DNA of 64,000 nt from Bosea vestrisii (lineage in GTDB: Bacteria > Pseudomonadota > Alphaproteobacteria > Rhizobiales > Beijerinckiaceae): positions 4,492,001 to 4,556,000 of the forward strand of contig NZ_CP126307.1 of the NCBI RefSeq assembly GCF_030144325.1, written 5' to 3'. Under the pieces are notes generated by a model. The model made no database searches, was not told the origin of the DNA, and saw only the letters and a program-made list of their open reading frames with translations. The number at the start of each line of letters is the position of its first letter. The stretch's first letter is position 1. The position numbers and the translations under genes are program-made. This document shows positions 43,296-51,100 of the stretch, piece after piece.

Positions 43296-44279
43296 ATGGC
43301 GAAACTGTCGGAACCGTCACCCGAGCTCGAAACGCCGGCGCCAACGCGCTGCTTCCGCGTCATCGCCAATGCGCGCGCCGGCACGGTTCTGGAGGCTGGA
43401 TCCGACACCTTCGCGCAACGCATCGAGGCGGCCTTCGAAGCGGCCGGGTGCCGAGGCGAGGTCGAACTGGTGCAACCGCGCCAACTGCGGGAACGCCTGC
43501 AGGCCGCGGTTGCCGATAAGGCTGTGACCCCGGTCATCGCCGGCGGCGACGGCAGCATCAACGGCGCTCTTCCAGTCCTGGTCGGTTGCGAGCGGCCCGT
43601 GGGCGTGCTTCCACTCGGCACCGTCAACGTGCTCGGCCGCGATCTGGGTCTCATCGGCACGGTGGAGCAGCAGATCGCTGCGCTTTGCCAGGGCGAGCCC
43701 GTGTCGATGGATCTCGGCAGCGTCGATGGCCACCTGTTCCATTCGATTTCGGGCATGGGTTTTTTCAGCCTGATGGCCCGCCAGCGCGAATATGCGCGCC
43801 GACGCTTTCCCTTCAGCCGCCTCATCGCCTTTCTCTTCGCCGCGACGCGCTCGATCCTGTTCACTCGTCCTATCCGTATCGAGATGGAGATCGCCGGCGA
43901 GCGTCGTCTGGTCGAGGCCGATGCGGTTCTGGTCACTGTCAACCAGTTCGACGGTGCAGAATGGCGTCGCACCAGCCTCGATGGTGGCGAATTCGAGATC
44001 CATATCCTCGATACCGGTGGCCCGCTGTCGCGCGCCAAGGTGGCGTTCTCGATGCTGACCGGTGGCTGGCGCAACTCCCGGCACCTGATCTCGCTGACGG
44101 GCACCGCCGTCACCCTGACCCGCCGCGACAAGCGCCGCGGTCATGTCACCTTCGACGGCGAGGTCGAGCGCCGCGCCAGCCCATTCGCCTATCGTCTGCT
44201 GCCAGGTGCGTTGCAGGTGATCGCTGCCCGGCCGGCCGAGCTTCCGTCCTATCCAGCTGAGTACAAGTTCCCTTCATGA
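43296..44279 (+). CDS. Diacylglycerol kinase-family (DAGK/LCB5-type) lipid kinase
   Basis: This 327-residue protein has the DAGK catalytic domain: FRVIANARAGT at about residue 20, the nucleotide loop GGDGSINGAL (about 83-92), GVLPLGTVNVLGRDLGL, and the second lobe SGMGFFSLMARQREYARRRFPFSRL. It should phosphorylate diacylglycerol or a related lipid. The ATG at 43296 is 1 nt after the transglutaminase stop. Its own stop overlaps the PAP2 start (ATGA), so kinase and phosphatase are coupled. Confidence 0.88.
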   Translation: MAKLSEPSPELETPAPTRCFRVIANARAGTVLEAGSDTFAQRIEAAFEAAGCRGEVELVQPRQLRERLQAAVADKAVTPVIAGGDGSINGALPVLVGCERPVGVLPLGTVNVLGRDLGLIGTVEQQIAALCQGEPVSMDLGSVDGHLFHSISGMGFFSLMARQREYARRRFPFSRLIAFLFAATRSILFTRPIRIEMEIAGERRLVEADAVLVTVNQFDGAEWRRTSLDGGEFEIHILDTGGPLSRAKVAFSMLTGGWRNSRHLISLTGTAVTLTRRDKRRGHVTFDGEVERRASPFAYRLLPGALQVIAARPAELPSYPAEYKFPS

Positions 44280-44983
44280 GGCGTTCGATGTTCCTCCTCC
44301 AGCCGCGCTTTCTCCTGCCTGTCGCGGCTACCTTCGCCTTTCTGGGGCTGGCCTTCTACGTTGTCTCCGATGGCACGTCCGCCGTCGACAGCGCGTTGGT
44401 GATGTTGTTTCGCGACCCGGCCAACCCCTCCGTGCCGATCGGACCGGCCTGGTTCCGGGAGATGATGCGCGACCTGACCGCGCTTGGCAGCTTCATCGGG
44501 TTGGGGATCGCGACGGTGATCGCGGCGCTGACGCTGAGACTTTGCGGCCATCGACCGCTGGCGATCGGCTTGGTGGTCAATGTCCTGGCGGCGACGGGGA
44601 CGAGCACGCTGCTCAAGCTCGCCTTCGGCCGCGAGCGGCCGGGCATCGTCGAGCATGCGGCGCTGACCTTCACCGCGAGCTTCCCGAGCGGTCATGCCTT
44701 CCTCTCGGCGGTGGTGCTGCTCGGTATCGCTGGCTTCGTCGGCATCGCCTCGCGCCGTGCCGACATTGCCCGGCTCTGCCTCTGGATCGCCTGGGCCCTG
44801 ATGATCGCGATCGGGGTGAGCAGGATCTATCTCGGCGTGCACTGGCCGAGCGACGTGCTCGGCGGCTGGTGCCTTGGCGTCGCCTGGTCCGGTCTTGCCC
44901 TCTTCCTGATCGGACGTTTCGCGGCTCGGAGGGAAACGAAGATCGCGCAGGCCGCTGCGGCACGCGGCGAGCCCGTCATATGA
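44276..44983 (+). CDS. PAP2-family membrane phosphatase
   Basis: This 235-residue integral membrane protein has about six helices and the three PAP2 phosphatase motifs: KLAFGRERP, PSGHA with its catalytic His, and SRIYLGVHWPSDVLGG. It should dephosphorylate a lipid phosphate such as phosphatidate or undecaprenyl diphosphate, the reverse of what the preceding kinase would do. The N-terminal TSAVDSALVMLFRDPANPS stretch is typical. Translation is coupled to the kinase by an ATGA overlap. Confidence 0.93.
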   Translation: MRRSMFLLQPRFLLPVAATFAFLGLAFYVVSDGTSAVDSALVMLFRDPANPSVPIGPAWFREMMRDLTALGSFIGLGIATVIAALTLRLCGHRPLAIGLVVNVLAATGTSTLLKLAFGRERPGIVEHAALTFTASFPSGHAFLSAVVLLGIAGFVGIASRRADIARLCLWIAWALMIAIGVSRIYLGVHWPSDVLGGWCLGVAWSGLALFLIGRFAARRETKIAQAAAARGEPVI

Positions 44984-44991
44984 GGCGGGCT

Positions 44992-45016
44992 GGAACCAGG
45001 CGCCCGCGCCAGCGTT
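44992..45016 (+). promoter_or_regulatory. EcfG (general stress sigma factor) promoter before the 50-residue membrane protein
   Basis: GGAAC-N16-CGTT is a perfect match to the EcfG promoter consensus of alphaproteobacteria. It begins 9 nt after the PAP2 stop and lies 39 nt upstream of the small gene's ATG, as expected for a promoter with a short leader. Confidence 0.65.
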
Positions 45017-45055
45017 GATGGGCGCGCCGCTCTGGCGCCTGCAACGGAGCTCCTG

Positions 45056-45208
45056 ATGACGCTGTCTCGCAACACGCTTGTTCTCCTGGTCGGCTTGCTG
45101 GTCGTCGGCCTCGGGGCCGTCAGTTATGCGCTCTATCAGGAGAAGAAGCAGCCCGAGGGCGTCGAGATCTCGGTCGGCAAGAACGGCCTGTCGATCAAGG
45201 AGAAGTAG
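45056..45208 (+). CDS. 50-residue single-helix membrane protein
   Basis: A short gene with ATG at 45056, TAG at 45206-45208 and GGAG about 7 nt upstream. The protein begins MTLSRNTLVLLVGLLVVGLG, a single membrane helix (about residues 7-27), followed by a charged tail YQEKKQPEGVEISVGKNG and LSIKEK. The tail should lie in the periplasm if the N-terminus stays inside. Similar tiny proteins occur near stress genes in this order, with no known role. A consensus EcfG promoter directly upstream strengthens the case that it is real. Confidence 0.75.
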   Translation: MTLSRNTLVLLVGLLVVGLGAVSYALYQEKKQPEGVEISVGKNGLSIKEK

Positions 45209-45246
45209 GCGGCCAGCTCAGATGCCGCCGGGCGCGAAGCGTCGCC

Positions 45247-46824
45247 TCAGGCCGCCTCGAGCATCGTGTCGATGACGCGATCGCGGCCGGCGCGCTTCGC
45301 CCGATAGAGCGCAGCGTCGGCCTGTTGCATCAGGTGCAGCAAGGAGAAGCCGGGCCTCGCCATGCCCCAGACGACGCCGATGCTGACGGTGATTGCAAGC
45401 GGCTCACCCACTTCGACCGGGACGCGGAGCTCGGCGCAGCCATTGCGCATTCTCTCGGCCAGGGCCAGCGCCGCAGATTGGTTCAGATGCGGCAACAGGA
45501 TCGCGAATTCCTCGCCACCGATCCGCCCGAACAGATCGCCTTGGCGCAGCATTGCCGCGACCTTCTCCGCGAGGGCCGCGAGCACCTCGTCCCCGACCGC
45601 ATGACCATATTGATCGTTGATCGGCTTGAAGCGATCGACATCCAGCATCAGCAGGGCCACCGGCCGGTTCGCGGAGAAGCTCTCCGCCAGCATGGCCTCG
45701 CTGCGCGTGAGGAAGGCGCGGCGCGACAGGACCTTCGTCAGAACATCCTGATTGGCTGCCAGATCGAGCTCGCTCAGCAGGTGCGAGCGGGCGGCATTGA
45801 TCGCAGCGACCATGATCGGCCCGAGCGAGAACACCGCCACGCCAAAGCGATGCGAGCTGATCATGTTCGCATGTTCGGCGGCTCCCGGTGGCAGACTGGC
45901 GAGCAGAATGGTGCCCTGCCAGAGGCCGAGCAGGAGGGTCAGGATCGTGGTCGGAAAGATACCGTAGCTCAGCGCGCACCAGAGGATTGCGGGGACGGGT
46001 ATCGCGATCGCGGTCGGGCCGCCGATCAAGGTTCCGACGAGGGTCGAGACCAACAGGACCGCAACCGGCAGGAGTCGCTTGGCCAGGTCGCGCATTGGCA
46101 TGGGGCGCGTGACCAACCCCTGCACGATCCGCGTGAGCGGGGGCGCCGTCAGAACGACCGGCAGGACCACGAGGTTACTGGCAAACTCGCTGGTCAGAAA
46201 AAACTCGAACGCCTGCAATCGAGTGTGACCGAAATAGATGACGAGGCCGCTGCTGCCGACGGTGGCGGCCAAGGTCGCCGAGACAAGCGCGATCAGCAGC
46301 AGGAACAACAGGGATTGCGGCCGCCCGAGCTGGCGATCCGGACCGGCGACGCGCTGGAACAACAGATAACCGACGAAGGCGTTTGTGAGATTGCCTGCCG
46401 TCAGCCACAATGTCAGGCCAACGCCGCCGCCCATGGCGAAATCGGCGGCAAGATAGCCCGCCGCCGCACCTGTCCAGCCAAACGGCCCGGCCCAGCCGGG
46501 ATTACGCACCATCAGGCCCAGCAGCAGGGCGTTTGCAGGCCAGAAGGTCGACAGGAAGCCGAGCGGCCGGGTGAGATGGCCGAACAATGCTGCGGCGAAG
46601 ACGATGCCCGCGACCAGCACCGCTGCACCCCATGGGGGCAAGCGCGACGCGGTTGCCTGCTCCTGGTTGCGGGCATGCAGAACGTAAAGGTCGCTAGCAA
46701 GCTTCATTGCCGCCAGAACAAACCAGACAAAGGTGAAAGCAAGCTGAAATGGCGGGCGCAAACTGCGTCGAAGCAAGCCTGTTCGGACTGCCGCATGCGC
46801 TGGCGGCGGGGCCTGCATCGCCAT
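45247..46824 (-). CDS. MASE1-GGDEF diguanylate cyclase
   Basis: This 525-residue membrane protein has a MASE1-like sensory region of about eight helices (about residues 25-335), with FLSTFWPANALLLGLMVR and NLVVLPVVLTAPPL typical of MASE1. A GGDEF domain (about 355-525) follows, with the active-site motif RIGGEEF near residues 433-439 and DVDRFKPINDQYGHAVGDEVL. It should make c-di-GMP in response to a membrane or periplasmic signal. It is monocistronic and divergent from the aldehyde dehydrogenase gene. Confidence 0.92.
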   Translation of the reverse strand: MAMQAPPPAHAAVRTGLLRRSLRPPFQLAFTFVWFVLAAMKLASDLYVLHARNQEQATASRLPPWGAAVLVAGIVFAAALFGHLTRPLGFLSTFWPANALLLGLMVRNPGWAGPFGWTGAAAGYLAADFAMGGGVGLTLWLTAGNLTNAFVGYLLFQRVAGPDRQLGRPQSLLFLLLIALVSATLAATVGSSGLVIYFGHTRLQAFEFFLTSEFASNLVVLPVVLTAPPLTRIVQGLVTRPMPMRDLAKRLLPVAVLLVSTLVGTLIGGPTAIAIPVPAILWCALSYGIFPTTILTLLLGLWQGTILLASLPPGAAEHANMISSHRFGVAVFSLGPIMVAAINAARSHLLSELDLAANQDVLTKVLSRRAFLTRSEAMLAESFSANRPVALLMLDVDRFKPINDQYGHAVGDEVLAALAEKVAAMLRQGDLFGRIGGEEFAILLPHLNQSAALALAERMRNGCAELRVPVEVGEPLAITVSIGVVWGMARPGFSLLHLMQQADAALYRAKRAGRDRVIDTMLEAA

Positions 46825-46905
46825 TCATCGGGCCTGCTCGCATGGCTTTGCCGACATAAAACGGTTAAGACCGGCTCCTCTTTCGGTTACGCACGAGGCT
46901 TTGCG

Positions 46906-48351
46906 ATGAATGCTCCTTTCAAGAACCTGATCGCCGGCGAGTGGGCTAGCGCGCAGAACGCCTCGCGCAACATCAATCCCTCCAACACCAACGACGTCGT
47001 CGGTGAGTACGCGCAGGGGTCGGTCGAGGACCTGAACAACGCCGTCGCCGCCGCCAAGGCTGCCTTCCCGGCCTGGAGCCGCGCGACGCCGCAGGAGCGC
47101 TACGAGATCCTGAAGAAGGCCTCGGACGAGATCCTCGCCCGCAAGGAGGAACTCGGAAAGCTGCTCTCGCGTGAGGAGGGCAAGACCCTGCCGGAAGGGA
47201 TCGGCGAGGCGACCCGCGCCGGCCAGATCTTCGCCTTCTTCGCCGGCGAGTGCCTGCGTCTGAACGGCGAGAGCATCCCCTCTGTGCGCCCCGGCGTCGG
47301 CGTCGAGGTCACCCGCGAGCCGGTTGGCATCATCGGCATGATCACGCCCTGGAATTTCCCGATCGCGATCCCGGCCTGGAAGATCGCCCCGGCTCTGGCT
47401 TACGGCAATTGCGTCGTGATCAAGCCGGCCGACCTCGTCCCCGGCTCGGCCTGGGCACTGGTCGACATCATCCAGCGCGCTGGCCTGCCCAAGGGCGTGC
47501 TCAACCTGGTGATGGGCCGCGGCTCGGTCGTCGGCCAGGCGCTGCTCGAGCACAAGGATGTGCACGCGATCTCCTTCACCGGCTCGGTCTCGACCGGCCG
47601 CAAGGTCGCGACGGCCTGCATCGCCGGCAACCCGATGAAGAAGGTCCAGCTCGAGATGGGCGGCAAGAACCCGCTCGTCGTGCTCGATGATGCCGACCTC
47701 AAGACCGCGGTCGAGGCCGCGGTGCAGGGCGCCTTCTTCTCGACCGGCCAGCGCTGCACGGCCTCCTCGCGCCTGATCGTCCAGGCCGGCATCCATGACC
47801 GCTTCGTCGAGGCGGCGATCGAGCGGCTGAAGGGCGTCACCGTCGACGACGCGCTGAAGGCCGGCACCACGATCGGCCCGGTCGTCGACCAGAGCCAGCT
47901 CGACCAGAACCTGAAATACATCCAGATCGCCCGTGACGAGGGCGGCAAGCTCGCCTGGGGCGGCGAGCTGCTCAACCGGGAGACGCCCGGCTTCTATCTC
48001 CAGCCGGCGCTGTTCACCGAGACGACCAACGCCATGCGCATCTCGCGCGAGGAGGTCTTCGGCCCGGTCGCCAACGTCGTCCGCGTCAAGGATTACGAAG
48101 AGGCGCTCGCGGTCGCCAACGACACCGAGTTCGGCCTGTCCTCCGGCATCTGCACGACCTCGCTGAAGCACGCGACACACTTCAAGCGCAATGCCGAGGC
48201 CGGCATGGTGATGGTCAACCTCGCCACGGCGGGCGTCGACTATCATGTACCGTTCGGCGGCCGGAAAGGTTCGAGCTACGGCCCGCGCGAGCAGGGCGCC
48301 TATGCCCGCGAGTTCTACACCACGGTGAAGACCGCCTATACGCTCGCCTGA
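46906..48351 (+). CDS. NAD(P)-dependent aldehyde dehydrogenase
   Basis: This 481-residue enzyme has the family motifs ITPWNFPIAIPAWKIAPALA, the nucleotide-binding FTGSVSTGR, catalytic Glu in LEMGGKNP (about residue 250) and catalytic Cys in FFSTGQRCTASSR (about 284). The C-terminal VDYHVPFGGRKGSSYGPREQG resembles the alpha-ketoglutaric semialdehyde dehydrogenase group. That makes sugar-acid or hydroxyproline-type catabolism a reasonable guess, but substrate specificity is not fixed by sequence. The ATG at 46906 gives the normal N-terminus. It is monocistronic and followed by a terminator. Confidence 0.92.
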   Translation: MNAPFKNLIAGEWASAQNASRNINPSNTNDVVGEYAQGSVEDLNNAVAAAKAAFPAWSRATPQERYEILKKASDEILARKEELGKLLSREEGKTLPEGIGEATRAGQIFAFFAGECLRLNGESIPSVRPGVGVEVTREPVGIIGMITPWNFPIAIPAWKIAPALAYGNCVVIKPADLVPGSAWALVDIIQRAGLPKGVLNLVMGRGSVVGQALLEHKDVHAISFTGSVSTGRKVATACIAGNPMKKVQLEMGGKNPLVVLDDADLKTAVEAAVQGAFFSTGQRCTASSRLIVQAGIHDRFVEAAIERLKGVTVDDALKAGTTIGPVVDQSQLDQNLKYIQIARDEGGKLAWGGELLNRETPGFYLQPALFTETTNAMRISREEVFGPVANVVRVKDYEEALAVANDTEFGLSSGICTTSLKHATHFKRNAEAGMVMVNLATAGVDYHVPFGGRKGSSYGPREQGAYAREFYTTVKTAYTLA

Positions 48352-48374
48352 GGCGAGCCTTCAGGCCGACAGCC

Positions 48375-48402
48375 AGGGCCGCGCCGCAAGCGCGGCCCTT
48401 TT
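48375..48402 (+). terminator. Rho-independent terminator after the aldehyde dehydrogenase
   Basis: A perfect 9-bp stem (AGGGCCGCG and its complement) with a 7-nt loop ends in TTTT, 24 nt after the stop. Confidence 0.75.
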
Positions 48403-48481
48403 CGTGTCCGCCTGCCGCGCAGCGATCCACGCTGGTATATGTCTTGCTGAGCTGGCCGATCGGCTTCTCGGGGACAGGACC

Positions 48482-49480
48482 ATGCCAGGATCGCTTCATC
48501 GCCGTAGCTTTCTCGCTCTGGCGGCAATGACATCGTTGTCGGGACGAGCCGGCGCCGCCGCACCCATGGTTTCTGCGCTGTTTGCCGGCAAGATCGATGA
48601 TGGCGGCTTCATGCAGGCCGGCTATGACGGGTTGAAGCTGGCGGAAAGCCGCCTCGGCGTTGCGGCCATCATCGAGCAGGGCGTCCCGCCGAAGCTGGAG
48701 GAGCTGGCGGCCGCGCTGCGCAAACTCGCCGCGACGACCCCACTTCTCGTCATCGCCCATGGCGGGCAGAACAACGCCGCGGCCAAGACGGTCGCGGCTG
48801 AGTTCCCCAACAGCCGCTTCGTCGTAACGCAAGGCAATGTCACTGGTCCAAACCTGGCGAGCTACGAAGTGCTGCAGGAGCACTCGGCTTTCCTCGCCGG
48901 CATGCTCGCCGGGCTGACCACCAGGACCGGTGTCGTCGGCCACATGTCCGGCATCCGGGTGACGCCGGGTCTGAAGGGGCGGGCGGCTTATGCCGCCGGT
49001 GTCCGCCACGCCAATCCCGACGTGAAGATCCTGACCAACTTCTCCGGCAACCAGGACGACAATGCGCTGTCGAAGAAAGTCGCCGCCGCGATGATTGCGG
49101 CAAAGGCCGACATCATCTTCACCATGCTCAATGCCGGCCGCACCGGCGCGATCGAGGCTTGTCGCGAGGGCGGCGCCAAGCAGATCGGCAATGTCCGCGA
49201 CTGGACGCTGGTGGCGCCGGAGGTGTTCGTCGCGTCCGCCTTCGCCGATGTCGGGCGGGCCGTGTTCAACGCGGTTTCGCATGCCATTTCGGGCCACCTT
49301 GCGGTCGGGCAGATTCGGCAGATCGGCCTTGAGTCCCCCGAGGCCGTGCGCTTGACCATGGCCGCGACCGTGCCGGCGGAGACGCGGGCCAGGATCGAAA
49401 CAATGGCCGCCGAGATCGCCGCGCGCCGATTTGAGGTGCCGACGGAGTGGCAGGGCGAGGAATTCGCGAATCCGGCCTGA
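48482..49480 (+). CDS. BMP/PnrA-family ABC transporter substrate-binding protein
   Basis: This 332-residue exported protein has a twin-arginine-like signal (HRRSFLALAAMTSLSGRAGA). Its BMP/PnrA fold shows ALFAGKIDDGGFMQAGYDGLKLAE, NSRFVVTQGNV, SAFLAGMLAGLTTRTGVVGHMSG and YAAGVRHANPDVK. PnrA-like proteins bind purine nucleosides or related ligands. No permease or ATPase is nearby, so it is an orphan here. The ATG at 48482 precedes the signal; the ribosome binding site is weak. Confidence 0.85.
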   Translation: MPGSLHRRSFLALAAMTSLSGRAGAAAPMVSALFAGKIDDGGFMQAGYDGLKLAESRLGVAAIIEQGVPPKLEELAAALRKLAATTPLLVIAHGGQNNAAAKTVAAEFPNSRFVVTQGNVTGPNLASYEVLQEHSAFLAGMLAGLTTRTGVVGHMSGIRVTPGLKGRAAYAAGVRHANPDVKILTNFSGNQDDNALSKKVAAAMIAAKADIIFTMLNAGRTGAIEACREGGAKQIGNVRDWTLVAPEVFVASAFADVGRAVFNAVSHAISGHLAVGQIRQIGLESPEAVRLTMAATVPAETRARIETMAAEIAARRFEVPTEWQGEEFANPA

Positions 49481-49489
49481 GCTGCAGCT

Positions 49490-50212
49490 TCAGGCGAACA
49501 GCGCCTGCTCCAGCGTGGCGATGCTCGGCAGCAGCAGGTGGCTGAGCGGGCGCAGCGTTTCGGCGCTGCCGGCGCCGGTGAGCACGGCGATGCGATAGCC
49601 CGCGCCGGCCGCTGCCGCCATGTGCATGTCGTGGCTGGAATCGCCGATGACGGCGACGGCTTCCACCGGCAGTTCCGTCGCGCGGCAGAAGCCGTCGACC
49701 ATGCCGCGCCCCGGCTTGGCGCCATGGCCGGAATCATAGCCGCAGAGAAAGGCGAGATGCGGTTCGAGGCCGAAGCGCTCGGCGGTCGCCGCGACAGCCG
49801 CCTCGCTGTCGCTGGAGGCGATACCGAGGGCAAGTCCGCGACCTGCGAGGCTGGCGAACAGGGCGGCGAGATCGCAGACCGGCACCGCCGCGACGACTGC
49901 CGAGCGGAACAGGGTGTCGAGCCGATCGGTCAGCTCCGCCGCGCCGAATGGTGAGCCGGCCTCGGCCCAGGCCTCTGCCACGTCTTCGGTGTTGCCCGAG
50001 GCGAGCAGCCCATCCGAGATGGCATAGCCGGTCGCGGGGTCGACGCCGGCCACGGTCAGCAGCCGCGCCGCGAGGTCGAGGTCGCCCTGCGCAGCCAGCC
50101 GTCCGGCCTCGAGATTGGTCGGCGCCCAGCTCGCCTGGTAGTCGATCAGCGTGCCGTCCTTGTCGAACAGCAGGCCTCGAACGGCGGGCCAAGGCCTCAT
50201 AGTATCGGCCAT
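49490..50212 (-). CDS. HAD-family phosphatase, phosphoglycolate phosphatase-like
   Basis: This 240-residue hydrolase has motif I FDKDGTLIDYQ (about residues 16-26) with both catalytic Asp, motif II in GIASSDSEAA, the Lys in GHGAKPGRG and motif IV VIGDSSHDMHMAAAAGAGYR. A helical cap domain sits between motifs I and II, as in phosphoglycolate phosphatases. Substrate unknown. The ATG at 50212 overlaps the stop of the upstream transglutaminase gene, so it is the last member of the ATP-grasp/transglutaminase operon. Confidence 0.88.
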   Translation of the reverse strand: MADTMRPWPAVRGLLFDKDGTLIDYQASWAPTNLEAGRLAAQGDLDLAARLLTVAGVDPATGYAISDGLLASGNTEDVAEAWAEAGSPFGAAELTDRLDTLFRSAVVAAVPVCDLAALFASLAGRGLALGIASSDSEAAVAATAERFGLEPHLAFLCGYDSGHGAKPGRGMVDGFCRATELPVEAVAVIGDSSHDMHMAAAAGAGYRIAVLTGAGSAETLRPLSHLLLPSIATLEQALFA

Positions 50213-51090
50213 CAGGTCACCGGGATGACGTCGACCTTGACGTCGAGCTTCTGGCTGCCCGGTCCGACGAGCACGCCGTCGAGCGGCGAGACGTCGGCAT
50301 AGTCGCGCCCTGTCGCGGTGACGATATGGTCGTCGGCGACGATCAGGTCGTTGGTCGGGTCGAGCCCGATCCAACCGGTCTCCGGTCCGCACCAGAGCAT
50401 CACCCAGGCATGGGTCGCATCCGCCCCTTCGAGCCTGGCCTGGCCCGGTGGCGGGATGGTGCGCAGATAGCCGCTGACATAGGCGGCCGGCAGGCCGAGG
50501 CCGCGCAGGCCGGCGATCATGATGTGGGCGAAGTCCTGGCAGACGCCGTGGCGCGCGGAAAAAGCCTCGCGGATCGGGGTCGCGACCTCGGTGGCCTCGG
50601 GATCGTAGCGGAATTCCTTGCGGATGCGGGCCATCAGATCGCAGCCCGCCTCGAAGATCGGCCGCTTCGCCCGGAAGCTCTTGCGGGCATAGTCGGTGAT
50701 CTCGGGCACGGTCGGTGCAAGACGGCTCGGGTAGAGGTACTGGGCCGGGGAGTCGGGTGCGAGGCTCTGCGCCGCGAGCGCAAGCTGGGCGACCTCCTCC
50801 CAGTGTCGGGTCATGGCGGGGAAGGGGGCGGCGGTCCGCATCACCTCGACCCGCGAGGTCATCTCGATGCGCAATTCGCGATGTGGCCTGGCGATCGTCA
50901 GCGTCGTCGTGCGGTTGCCGAAGAAGCAGACTCCGTCCCGACGTTCTGCTCCGCGCGGCGCGACCGCCAGCGCACTCGTCAAGACGCGCTGACCCGCCCC
51001 CTCGCGCGGCAGCACGCGCAGGACGCAACGCGCGAACGGGACCGGCCGGCTATAGGCATAGGTGGTGAGATGGCGGATGTCGTAGATCAC
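50212..51090 (-). CDS. Transglutaminase family protein (of the ATP-grasp/alpha-E cluster)
   Basis: This 292-residue protein starts with the bacterial transglutaminase N-terminal domain (MIYDIRHLTTYAYSRPVPFARCVLRVLPREG). It continues with a core domain whose probable triad is Cys in GVCQDFAH (about 183), His in THAWVMLWCG (about 227) and Asp in GLDPTN (about 240). The end carries the usual RDYADVSPLDGV stretch. It lies 10 nt downstream of the ATP-grasp/alpha-E gene and overlaps the HAD gene. Members of this family recur beside circularly permuted ATP-grasp and alpha-E proteins, but the modified substrate is unknown. Confidence 0.92.
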   Translation of the reverse strand: MIYDIRHLTTYAYSRPVPFARCVLRVLPREGAGQRVLTSALAVAPRGAERRDGVCFFGNRTTTLTIARPHRELRIEMTSRVEVMRTAAPFPAMTRHWEEVAQLALAAQSLAPDSPAQYLYPSRLAPTVPEITDYARKSFRAKRPIFEAGCDLMARIRKEFRYDPEATEVATPIREAFSARHGVCQDFAHIMIAGLRGLGLPAAYVSGYLRTIPPPGQARLEGADATHAWVMLWCGPETGWIGLDPTNDLIVADDHIVTATGRDYADVSPLDGVLVGPGSQKLDVKVDVIPVT

Positions 51091-51100
51091 GCCGTCTCCC

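Noticed and set aside
49490..51028. Apparent 512-residue protein ending in the HAD phosphatase
   Set aside because: The upstream half is the wrong frame of the transglutaminase gene; the HAD gene starts at 50212 with an ATGA overlap.
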